Assembly (NCBI GenBank): GCA_027604005.1
Contig: JADGJT010000501.1
Location: 1 to 14,383 of the forward strand
From: Dinochytrium kinnereticum
Taxonomy: Eukaryota; Chytridiomycota; Chytridiomycetes; Chytridiales; Chytridiaceae
DNA: 14,383 nt
Direction of reading: 5' to 3'
Both the position numbers and the translations under genes were made by a program. How positions within the stretch are numbered: position 1 is the stretch's first letter; the number at the start of each line of letters is the position of its first letter. Positions 1 to 9,267 of this stretch are shown here, piece by piece. Under the pieces are notes generated by a model. That model did not search any database and had not been told where the DNA came from. It worked only from the letters and a program-made list of their open reading frames with translations.

Positions 1-68
1 TCAGCCTGTACTCTCTATGGTGTGGCGCAGCGTTGTAGTATTAGAATGCTTTTCCTTTTTTCCTTTAC

Positions 69-144
69 AAGTGGATTAATTCACCACTTTACAGGTATGA
101 GGATGATGATGTTATAAATAAACAAAGGGATTAATTCACCACTT
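69..144. repeat. Short direct repeat with inverted-repeat core upstream of gene 1
   Basis: The 17-mer GGATTAATTCACCACTT occurs at 73-89 and again at 128-144, 55 bp apart. The first copy extends into an inverted repeat, AAGTGG (69-74) facing CCACTT (84-89) around a 9-nt AT-rich loop; the second copy has lost the left arm. The pair lies about 80-150 bp before the first start codon, so a promoter element or a small duplication are both possible. No function is claimed. Confidence 0.5.
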
Positions 145-222
145 CACAAAAATGAACATGAAATTTGCAATTTTGAGGTTAACGAAAACTCCATTAAATA
201 TTATAATTGTTGCTTCTTGACG

Positions 223-2849
223 ATGGCCCAACCATTCCGCGTTCACATCACCACCAAACTCTCGCAACTCACCTCCCAACCTGAGGCTAAAGTCCGTCCG
301 ATAGTAGAAAGGGCCCGCTTCACGAAAGGAGCGAGGATAACCGTCTCCCTATCAGCTATACTCTCATCACAGAGCAACCAAAGGCGGGGCCGTGGACGGT
401 TCAGTGGTGGGCTGCAGTTGGATTCCGAGGATGGGATTCAAGAAGAAGAGGAGGTCGAGGATGCAGAAGAGGAGGAACTGGGGATATCCAGAACTAAGGC
501 GAAAGGTAACATTACAGAGGAGGTGAAAGATGAGCTTTTCCGGCGATGCAAGGATGTGTCTGAAAAGGTTTGTTGTCAATGACAGTTTTGGGCTGGCTTG
601 ATGAATCAGCTCTGAACTACTATTTTTGTAGTGGCAGACAGATGAATTTGTCGACAAGGTAGAATCCGAGGGTCGTTGTTTATCTTTTTTCTTGAACAAG
701 GAAAGACTTTTTCGAGAAATCATTCTGCAGGTGAGGACCATGTCTACCTATCGCTTGCTCAATGGCGCGATTTCCGACCAAAGGTGGCCAGGGAAGGGGA
801 ATATTTTGGCCGAGAAGAGCTCTTCACTTCTCTTAAAGCTGCGCAAGCCAGCAGTCTCGACGCTGGCGCAGACTTCAACCTATTGTCGACTGTGAAACCT
901 GGTATGGATGCACTGGTTGAGTATGAGTTGCCAGGTTTCGGCCATCGATTTGAGCCATCACATTTAAGGGGGATATTCATTGCCTCGTTTGTGGTGAGAT
1001 CCTTGAGATTTGCAAAGGCAAAGGCACGATCAAGGTGCAGAATAAGGGTGTGGTCCCTGGATACTGGTGAGGGTTTGATATTTCAATGGCAGACGACTTT
1101 AACGAAGGCCATTTTTCAGGTCTTGTTTTGGCCGAGTACGGAATATCTGGGGATAAAAGAGAGCTCGAAAAGGATCCACTTCGATACTTAACAATTCTAC
1201 TTTCAAGAGCGAATGCCAGGATATCTAATGACGACGCACCTATTAACTCATCACGCAGCCAGAGCCAGTCTTCCTTCGACTCCGATGCAATGCAGCCTCT
1301 CGATACCGAGCCTCGAGAAGAGACCGATATTGAGCGCCGTGCCCAAAAGATTTTATCAGAACTAGCTTCTGGCAAACATAGCGAGGAACTCAGAATGTTT
1401 AAAGAAGTTTTCGGGGCTTGGAAATGGGCGATGAAGTTGGTGTTGGAAAAGTATGGGGCGAGCGGTGATCTCGAAGTTGATACGAGCGAGCTCGAGGACG
1501 GTTTGCTCTGGAATGACGGAAACGAGGGTGTTGTTAGGCAAATGGTAATTTTGCCGCTTTGTGGTGGTCATCCAGAGGCTCCAGTTTTGAAACCTCGAAG
1601 TGGCGGCAAGCGAAAGAGCACGAGAAGAAGCACAATTAGTCTGGCGGGAAACGGAGATGAAAGTGACCCCGATTCGATTTTTGACGAATTGAGCGAAGAT
1701 GAGGAAGAGGGTGTGGGTGTTCGTGGGCCTGTGAATCCAGAGGCAGGTCTCTCACTGGATCTTCGTTTGGGGAATAAATTCGGTGTTGCATCTCTGACGC
1801 ATGAAGGTGGAGCACCAACACCTTTAGCGGTTGATGTCGCCAGTGCCTTAATTCGAGGAGGATGCACCGGGCCGGCGACCTCATCCACTGGGGGCTCTCT
1901 GACATTTGTGGTAACCTCGTGGTCACGACATTATCGTGTTTTGCTCGCCAAAAGAATCATCGAGCTTCTAGGTTACTGGAAGAACCCGATACCCTCACAG
2001 TTGGCATTTAGTGACGTATCTGAAGCTGTAGGTCGAAGGGCTGGATGGGTTGAAGTTCCACACGGACGGATCTTGGGGATTGAAACGGACGCGACCTATC
2101 CTGACCAAGATGGCTTTTCATCTCCTTTTCGTTGGGTTGATCTTGCATGCTCTCATCTCCGCACTATCTCTGGGAAATCATCAATGGTTTTCCCGGATGA
2201 GCCTGAGCTTATTAGGGCCGTCGATATTGGAAACGGAGGGAACGGCTGGGAGTCTCGGGTCCTCGCCGAAGCGAATTACACGAAGGTAACAGGCCGCGAT
2301 GGAGTCAGCGATGAGGTTGCAGCTTTCCTTGCTAATTCTGCCATCATCGTCCAAGTGCTCCAATCTAAGCGAGTAAAGGATTGCATGTTTGATTGGGGAC
2401 GAATAGTGGATGACAAGAGGGATGTCGGGCTGTATCTCCAATATGCTCACGCCAGACTTTGCGGGATTCAGAGACGAAGTGGGGTGCCAGTGCCGTTTTC
2501 GACGCCAGGAGAGGACGGAACGATGGTCCTGGATGATGAGGCTTTAGCAGAGCTGGCAAAGGCGGATTTATCTTTATTGGCGAGGACACCATCAGCCGTA
2601 GATCTTGCCAGTGTGATGGCTCAGATCCCAGTTGCATTTGGTGCTGCAGCGACGACTTTAGATCCATCCGCCTTTGTGCCTTTCTTGGTGTCATTGGCTC
2701 GACAGATCTCATCGGGCCATAACTCAATGTTTGTGAAAGGATCTCCAGAGAATGTGGCTAGAGCAAGGATGGCCTTGCTTTGGGCTGCAAGAGTTGTGAT
2801 TTCTGGAGGATTGAAGATGTTGGGGCTTTCTCCAATGCAAAAAATGTGA
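223..2849 (+). CDS. Arginyl-tRNA synthetase-like protein with degenerate active site (DALR family)
   Basis: Inferred exons are 223-567, 632-730, 784-1066 and 1120-2849, giving 818 aa; introns are 64, 53 and 53 nt. Residues 1-145 resemble the ArgRS N-terminal Add1 domain, including DEFVDKVESEG and a FFLNKE segment just after it. The catalytic core follows: a strand-loop around residues 193-210 lines up with the HIGH region, but it reads EPSHLRG where active enzymes have HAGHLRS. Downstream, RIRVWSLDTGLVLAEYG matches the usual RVNYLGDWG...GLL stretch without its conserved Asp-Trp-Gly. The KMSKS-loop region (about 550-585) keeps VPHGRILG but has no KxSKS/KTRSG-like sequence. The DALR anticodon-binding domain (about 655-818) is well kept, with VKDCMFDWGRI, LQYAHAR and an ArgRS-like end. 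A basic-then-acidic, probably disordered insert spans about 400-443. The intact frame and intron structure argue for a living gene. It is probably a pseudo-enzyme, perhaps DALRD3-like, rather than the cell's working ArgRS. Family certainty is high; function is inferred. Confidence 0.85.
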
Positions 2850-2939
2850 TAATAATTGAAAGAATAATACCTCTTTCACTATGTGTGAACTATTATGCCT
2901 TCATACGTATTAACAATGGCTTTATCACAATTCTACTCG

Positions 2940-3973
2940 TTATGATTTTTGGCTTTTGGGGCGTTTTCGCGATGCTCCGTCATCCGGGTCTGCATCAGTT
3001 TCTTCCTTTTCATCCACAGAAAAGTCCATCCCGAATTTCCTGCTAATGCAAACCGCCCATATTGCCCTTCCAACGCGCCTGGGCTCCCATCCTATCTTGC
3101 TGGCAACCGAACGTATCGTTTCCAGCAGCGCAGCATACCCATCAGCTGTGTAAGCAATCTTAGTCGCGCTCGACGAGGAGCCTTTCCCTTTGGCCGACCT
3201 TTTCGTGCCAGCAGATGCAGTAGCAAAGTCAGAATTCATGGCCACCACGTAGACATCGTCATCAAAATATGGGCAGGATGGGTCCATCAAAGATAGTATG
3301 ATTGCCGCTGTTGCTGGTCCGATTCCAGTCAGCCCACCGCCTGATGATGCTGATTTAACTGCTCCTTTCTTCCCCGTAAGTTTGGAAGCTGCTACCCCTT
3401 TGTCGAGAATTAAAATAGCCTGGTGGACGTTCAAGGAGGATGTGGTGATGCATAGATCGCTGGAGGTGATATCGTCGTCGGCTGAAGTACTTGTGGGATT
3501 TGATGCTTTCGCTATCCGAGCTTCCTGTCGCTCTTTGTGCCAAGGCTGGATGGCTTTCATGGCAGCTTTGGTCACCTCTTCCACCTTGTCCTTTGCATTC
3601 GAGGCAACCTTCTGCGACAAGCTGATCCTGAACTGACCGCGCTGTGTTCACAATAGAGCCGCAAAAAAGGGTTAGAGTCGAAGAGATGTTGAATGGAATA
3701 TGCATTAGATATTGGATCTTATCGTACTAGCTGCTTATACTCTGTGATGGCACATAATTCGCTGTGTGTCAGGAAAGGCTCTTCCATATTCTCGAGCCGG
3801 GGTCCAAGGTCGCCCCAAATGAAAGCATCCAGCTCAAGCAGACGGTTCGCCTTTGCAACTCCGTTTGCACCCTTGGTTTTGAAGGAATCAGCGAGCGCAC
3901 GCAGCGCGTCGGGATAGATGGCGAGAGCACGGGCCCACAACGCAGGGCTGGAGGAGGCCAGGAGGTCCGACAT
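2940..3973 (-). CDS. Conserved protein with helix-hairpin-helix (GIGPATA) motif, function unknown
   Basis: Two exons are inferred, 3973-3728 and 3641-2940, giving 315 aa. The 86-nt intron starts GTACGA, has a CTCTAAC branch-like site and ends ACAG. The join gives EYKQLRGQFR, which resembles the EWKLTRGKFRPRL block I remember from a eukaryotic family of unnamed HhH proteins. Residues 188-195 (GIGPATAA) form a classic HhH hairpin of the kind that contacts DNA backbone phosphates or mediates protein contacts. The next block, PYFDDDVYVVA (206-216), and a late GWEPRRVGRAIWA segment complete the usual order for this family. The C-terminus is acidic and then basic (KRPKSQKS), a possible nuclear signal. 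No glycosylase catalytic Lys/Asp pair can be recognised, so no enzymatic role is assigned. It ends 90 bp from the end of the convergent synthetase-like gene. Confidence 0.82.
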
Positions 3974-4019
3974 CCCTCGCTTAAATTGTCTGGTTTTCTT
4001 CCCCTCTCCTCAAATCACC
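3974..4019. promoter_or_regulatory. Very short divergent promoter between genes 2 and 3
   Basis: Only 46 bp separate the two start codons, which point away from each other. The stretch is CT-rich on the plus strand (TTTTCTTCCCCTCTCCTC) and has no evident TATA box. Both 5' leaders must be tiny, or the transcripts must overlap and start inside the opposite gene. The basis is the two ATG assignments; a later ATG at residue 11 or 16 of the FHA protein would widen the gap to 76 or 91 bp. Confidence 0.5.
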
Positions 4020-7000
4020 ATGCTGGAGCTGCGTCTCCGACCTCGGGGAATGGAGGACGGGCCAATGGCGGAGGACGCCGTGGAGAGGCGACGTTCATTA
4101 CGCAGGGTGATAGGCTCAGGAAACGATATTCCTGCTGTAATCCCTTTGCCATCGTCTCCTCACTCCTCGTTACCGATCATGTTGGGCCGTCACTGCCCTG
4201 GCATCACATACACTCTCCTCGACAAGCTCATTTCTCGAAAGCACGCAAGCATCAACTACTCTGTTGAAGGCAAGATGCCTAGTCTGACCGATCTTGGCAG
4301 CTTGAATGGAACAAGCGTCAACAGGATGCCTCTCACACCTCACGTACCCCATCTGCTCAAGGCTGGGGATGTAGTGATGTTCGGCACTGTTCAAAATGCT
4401 GGCTTGGTTTATGAAGTCCATCAATATCCCGATGGTACCAGCATACCTCAAGAGGTGAGGATAGCCATTTTGATATTCAATTACGAAAGAATCATTCTGT
4501 TTCAACAGCGGATCCTTTGATTTAACTGTTGTTCGAAACAGGGTGCAAGACGGTGTATTACATCCACTGTTGGTATTGATGTCGGTGAGGGTCCTGTTGA
4601 GGTTCCCCCCTCACATAATTCTTTAAGGGTTTTATACCCGCAAGAGCAATCTCTTCAAAGCTCGTCCGGTTCGGGAAATGCGAGAAGACTGAAACGGTAT
4701 GCACACGGGGATCATAGCCCCAACGGCAATGCTCAAATCTGGCGATCGGAGGATCCTTCTTGCGTTTTAATTCCGGATGCAGAATCACCCCTTTCAGTCG
4801 ATATTCCCCAAGCTTGCCACCCTAATCCATTAGATATGACTTCGGCCTCCGAAATCTCCCCGCGCTCCGGTCGATCATCTTTTTGCTCTCGCCGTAATGC
4901 CGCCAAAGAATTAGAATCGACCCCAACAGATTCCGTTGACGTCTCTCAGGGTCCGCGTATCCCGTTTAACACATCTAATCGAAGCTCTGCGATGTTATTC
5001 ACCGCAAAAGAAGGCCCTGCGATTTCTTTTGCCGTCGATGAAGATCCTGTGGCGTTAGATGATGCCATCAATTCAGGGGCCGCTGCGGTATCTAGACGAG
5101 CTAAACGAAAGGCTTCCGGCAGCTTTCAACTATCTGATAGGATCAGCGATGACATGGACGAATTAGAGCCGCATCCTCCACGTACGCGGCAGCAACCGTC
5201 ATGTTTTCCGAGTTCCCTTGTGTTAAGACATCCATCAATCGAGGTGACAAGAGGCGCGGTTCCACCATCATCGGTAGCATCCTCTTCCAATTCTATCCGT
5301 CTGGATCGTCCGATTAACGGCACACTTCCGTCAGATAGACGCGATATCGATGATGTGGACGATTCAGAGTTTCTCCGTCCACGTACGCGGCGGCGACTGT
5401 CAGACACTATCGATCTTAATCACTCAATGCTCCCACCGCCGACGACAAATCGCATAGTCCCTAAAAGCGAGGACCAAGCGCCACCATCATCGTCCTCCCC
5501 CGCTCCTTTAATCAAGAGGAGCGATATGTTGGGAATGGCGAAAAGCTCATTTGAAGCGCCAGATTCCCTCAAGGAAATGGTATCCCCTCGCAGAAGAGTT
5601 CCGTCTGCTGCAATTCAATCCTCAGACGTCGTTGATGTTGATAGCCCGGAAGTTTTGAATGTGTCGAGACGTTCATTTCGGCCCACACGGAGGCTGGATG
5701 GGGACGCATCTCCTTCTTCTTCTTCTAGTGGGCCGACTTCTGTTTCACGACGAAGTTTAATCGACCTCGAGCGGCATAATCTTCCAAGGATTTCTTTGAC
5801 ACCTCTTGAAAGATATTCTGAATCGTCTGCAGCTTTGAACAGACTTGAATCGTCGGCTGACGGTGTGGAACGACATGAAAGGTCTAGGCAGTCAATGGCT
5901 GGAAACAGCCGAGAAGGCTATGTTGAAAGTCAATCAATTGGACTAAACGTTTCAGACGAGCCACGAGCGGACGCTGCCTCGTCGTCTTCATGCACAAGAT
6001 CTTTCACAATTGACGAAACTCTAAATCCATCCCTCTCGGCAGACCGAACCGCGTCCGTCGAATCTTCACTGCCAATCAATCGTCTCTCCACCCAAGCAAC
6101 CGATAATGCTATGCCGTTCCTTGGTGCCCTATCAAATAGAAACTCTTATCACTCGAATCGAATGCGCTTCTCCGCCGAAGCCTATGACGAGCAGGAGGAA
6201 GTTAGGGACCCAGCTTCAGGGCCTAGAGCCCCTTGGCCACATCTCACCTTTGATCTTGCAAATAGAAAAGGTTCTTTTACTGGCAATATGCCGGAGAGGA
6301 CGTCTATGCCGGGACTTTCATTATCGAGGCACCTAGGAGTATCACCCTCATCTTCTACGACTACTCAGCCTCTCCTCACCTCCGTATTAGCATCATCTTC
6401 TTCTGCTCCTTCATCTCTAGAGACCATCGTTGGAACATCTTTATTATCGACGTCTGCCGGAGCCTCCTCACTTGACGCGTCAAACGTATCCCGTGCCTCA
6501 CAAATTATCGATGATCTTTTGGAAATGCCCAAACCCTCAGAACCTATCAATCTGGATTTTCCGCCGTCCCAACCCAGTGCTTCTTCAGCCAAAGGAAAAG
6601 AAAGAGCTTTGGAGGAAAATTCGGTCAAAGAGGCTGAGGAAAGGGGTGCGGCGCGTTTTGTAAGGGATAAGTTGTTGGAGCAGTTTGCCTGCGCTATTTG
6701 TTTTGATACGATGGTGTGCCCGCAGACTATCAATCCTTGTGGTCATGCTTTCTGTGGAGAGGTATGTCATTTATACTCCTCTGTTGCTGTATGCTTCGTC
6801 CCGTCTCTTCTGATAAGGCGGGAATTAGACGGTGAAACTTATTACTTCTTTTTTTTTCTTTCTTTTCTTTTCCTTTTTTTTTTTTTTTTTTTGGCTTTCC
6901 GCATTGTTAGTGTATAGAAGGATGGATTCAATCAGGGAAGGTAAGCACCACAAATGAGAACTGGTTTGCTTTATTTCCCTTATGATTAATCACTCTCATT

Positions 7001-7779
7001 CCTGCAAAGCGAACTTGTCCAAATTGCCGTCAAAGTATCACCCGCAAACTCATTCCCCATGTCTCCCTCCAAGCAATCATCGAAGCTACCCTACCCCAAC
7101 TCGGTCTCACAGATGAGGAGATCAGAGAACGTGAAGACCGAGAAAAGGCGTTTAAGGAAAAACGCGCTCGAACGAACGGTGAGCTTCCGCCTGCCATTCC
7201 ACAACCTCCGCCCCGAACTGCCTTAGACTCTTGGCTCGCTAGGGGTGGAGATCGTGGACGCGGAGGTGGCGGGCAGATGGCGGCTTATTTGTTTCAACCT
7301 GAGAATGGAAATCGTATGAATGTTGCTGATGCAAGCCCTCCAGGAAGGGTTAGACGGAACCAGGAGGCTACTCCGGCTGAGATTAGGGGACTGGACGTTG
7401 AGATTGCTGTTTCGCGGGCAAGGTCTGTGGAGGGTTTTTTCCTTTGTCCTAACATACCTATATTTTTCTTATGTACTGAATATGCGCTTTGTCACCTGAT
7501 GAGTAGAAGTTTACCTTTAACAAACTCCGTATTTTTCTTCCTATCCTTTCCCACAGATCTGGTCGAACTCAGTGCGTAACCTGCCGTAACCCTATCGTTA
7601 GGCACTCCGTCAAACTTCTTTTGAAGGTATATGGAATGCGATCCCCATCCTGCCATCACCCCGTTTGTATCCGCGAGCAGATTCCTTCTAGGTATCGTGA
7701 CGCTCCAAGCAATATAAGTGGCTATGTGCAATTGGGGCCGGAAGAACAGTTGCGGCTTGTTCAGGCGATAAGGCGGTGA
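4020..7779 (+). CDS. FHA-RING E3 ubiquitin ligase (CHFR/Dma-type) with C-terminal Cys/His cluster
   Basis: Inferred exons are 4020-4454, 4542-6761, 6911-6940, 7010-7422 and 7557-7779, giving 1106 aa. The FHA domain occupies about residues 40-132. It shows the phosphothreonine-reading residues GR (56-57), SRKH (72-75) and SLNGT (94-98). Residues 150-850 are Ser/Pro-rich with many SRRS and SSSS runs and look disordered. The RING is a canonical C3HC4: C862, C865, C878, H880, C883, C886, C898, C901. It is spread over three exons, including a 30-nt microexon. A Gly/Arg-rich patch follows, then a second Cys/His group: C1039, C1042, C1065, H1066/H1067 and C1070, reminiscent of a small PARP-type or other zinc finger. 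FHA plus RING is the plan of CHFR, RNF8 and yeast Dma1/2, ubiquitin ligases in mitotic or DNA-damage checkpoints. The closest match is uncertain because the roughly 700-residue linker is far longer than in those. The donor of the last intron, GTCTGT, is non-consensus but gives a clean frame. Confidence 0.88.
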
Positions 7780-8141
7780 TATTCGGGGATCTGTGATTGC
7801 TTTTTTATTTATTGGGTGTGTTTTTGGGGAGGAAAGAGATGTCTTGGAATGGTGGAGTTGGTTGTTGTTTTTTGCTTTTTTGTTTATATTTATAATGATG
7901 GTGACTCTGTCAACGTATGCACTTAACATGATGCGAAAGTCGTTTTGAAGACGAGACATCATAAGAACAATATAAACACTGTTGCATGGCCATGGTGGAG
8001 CGACTCTCTTTACCTCAACCCATTCCTTTGCTCAAAAATGTAATATTGTCTCAGCAGGCATTTTGAGACGACTCGGACCCTGTACCACCAACATTTGTTT
8101 TTCCAGTGGACTTGACAAGGTCCCTTCAGCTCGAGCCAAAC
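7780..8141. other. Gap between genes 3 and 4: 3' flank, leader, possible upstream ORF
   Basis: The first half is T-rich and low in complexity (runs of T around 7800-7885), suiting a 3' UTR and transcript end for the FHA-RING gene. A 26-codon ORF starts at ATG 7986 and stops at 8066. A plausible 67-nt leader intron, GTAATA...TTTTTCCAG (8040-8106), overlaps it. Splicing would shorten that ORF but would not join it in frame to gene 4. No RNA gene was recognised here. Confidence 0.4.
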
Positions 8142-9267
8142 ATGCCAAACAACAACGATGCCCTCCTCGCGCCTCCCCTCGCCAACGCCTCCACATCCCA
8201 CAGACGAGCATCATCCTTTGACGCATACGATGCCATTCTGGAAAAGGTTGTCAGTCAGGTGTCGCAGGGGATGGCCATGAGGTCGACGTCAAAGAGGATC
8301 GATGCTTCGGATGAGGATGGGGAGGATGACGAGGGAGAGGGTGACGAAGAGGAGGAGGAGGAGGAGAAAGATGATGAGTTTTCTTGGGAGGTTTCGGTGA
8401 GTTTTGGTGTATTTTTTTTCTTTTTGTTTTGCTTTCCATTGGTCTTTCCGAATATTATCTGGTTTTTGGTTGTTGTTGGCTTTGTTGTTTTGTTGTTGTT
8501 TTTTTTTTTTGGAATCTCGTTTGAAGAGCCCGTGTATCTAAACCATTGAACCTTTTTTCTTTTTTTTTTTTGGCCAGGATGACGAAACCCTTCCCGAGGG
8601 AACGAAAACTGAATCCAGCATCAAAGCAAAATCATCCACCCTCTCATCTCAACGCGTCTCCCCCATCCCATTCCGAGCAGACCTCGACGCTCCTCTAAAA
8701 CACGTCGAAGACGACGACGACGACGCCGACATTCCCATTCATCGTCCAACTCACCACCAGCCCACACCCTCATTGCCTCACCCCCCACGTCATCGCACCA
8801 CAACCGAGCTTCTTGCTGAGCGACCCACAACTGAAGAGCAGGAGGCGCTGTTTAATGAGGAGTTGAGGAAGGCTAAAATGCTTGTCGAACTTCATGAAAG
8901 GGTGTTTGGTGGAGGAGGGAATGAAGATAATGATGAGGGGGATGATATGGTTGGGACGGTTGCTGCGGCGTTGACGGGGATAACGACTGAAACGGGGTTG
9001 CAGAAACGTGGGGAGGCTTTAGCGAGAGCATTGGAGGCTTTGTCTGTGAAAAGGAGGGTGGAAACGAAAGAAGATGAAGGAGATGAGGTTGTTCGTTATG
9101 GTGATGTTGGGTCAAGCGTGCGTGAGCTTGAGGAGATGGGGGAGGTTAAGAAAGGTGCGGGTGCGTTTAAGATGTCGAAGGGGAGTAGAGGGTTTGAGAG
9201 GTTTATTCCGACGGGGGTGCCCACTTTTGGTGGGTTGTCGAGGCTCACGGAAGTAGATGATGAGTAA
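8142..9267 (+). CDS. Unrecognised acidic, largely disordered protein
   Basis: Two exons are inferred, 8142-8396 and 8578-9267, giving 314 aa. The 181-nt intron begins GTGAGT and ends in a T-tract followed by GGCCAG. The start chosen is the first ATG in the open frame. No family is recognised. The N-terminal half carries a long Asp/Glu run (about residues 48-80) encoded by GAG/GAC triplets, and a second Asp run lies near residue 130. Between about 150 and 185 there is a helical, charged segment (TTEEQEALFNEELRKAK) that could form a short coiled coil. The tail is Gly/Ser-rich with FIPTGVPTFGGL before an acidic end, DDE. There is no signal peptide or membrane segment. Acidic disordered proteins of this type are often nuclear chaperones or adaptors, but that is only a guess. 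Confidence 0.75.
8348..8364 (+). repeat. GAG triplet tract encoding poly-Glu
   Basis: A run of AGG/GAG triplets within the first exon of gene 4 encodes consecutive glutamates. It is expected to be length-variable between strains through slippage; the frame is unaffected by whole-triplet changes. Confidence 0.6.

Noticed and set aside
676..1191. Uninterrupted 171-codon frame at the start of the synthetase-like gene
   Set aside because: Its ends do not fit the ArgRS pattern. Only 784-1066 of this frame matches, and introns at 731-783 and 1067-1119 restore continuity on both sides.
223..2849. Synthetase-like gene as a decaying pseudogene
   Set aside because: The frame is open over 818 codons with conserved intron sites and a well-kept DALR domain; loss is confined to catalytic motifs, which points to a changed role rather than decay.
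6840..6892. Long T-tract resembling a terminator or assembly problem
   Set aside because: It lies inside the RING intron on the sense strand, where a pyrimidine tract before the TAG acceptor is expected.
7982..8226. Overlapping ORFs on both strands between genes 3 and 4
   Set aside because: They do not join in phase to gene 4, lack recognisable motifs and partly antisense its first codons.
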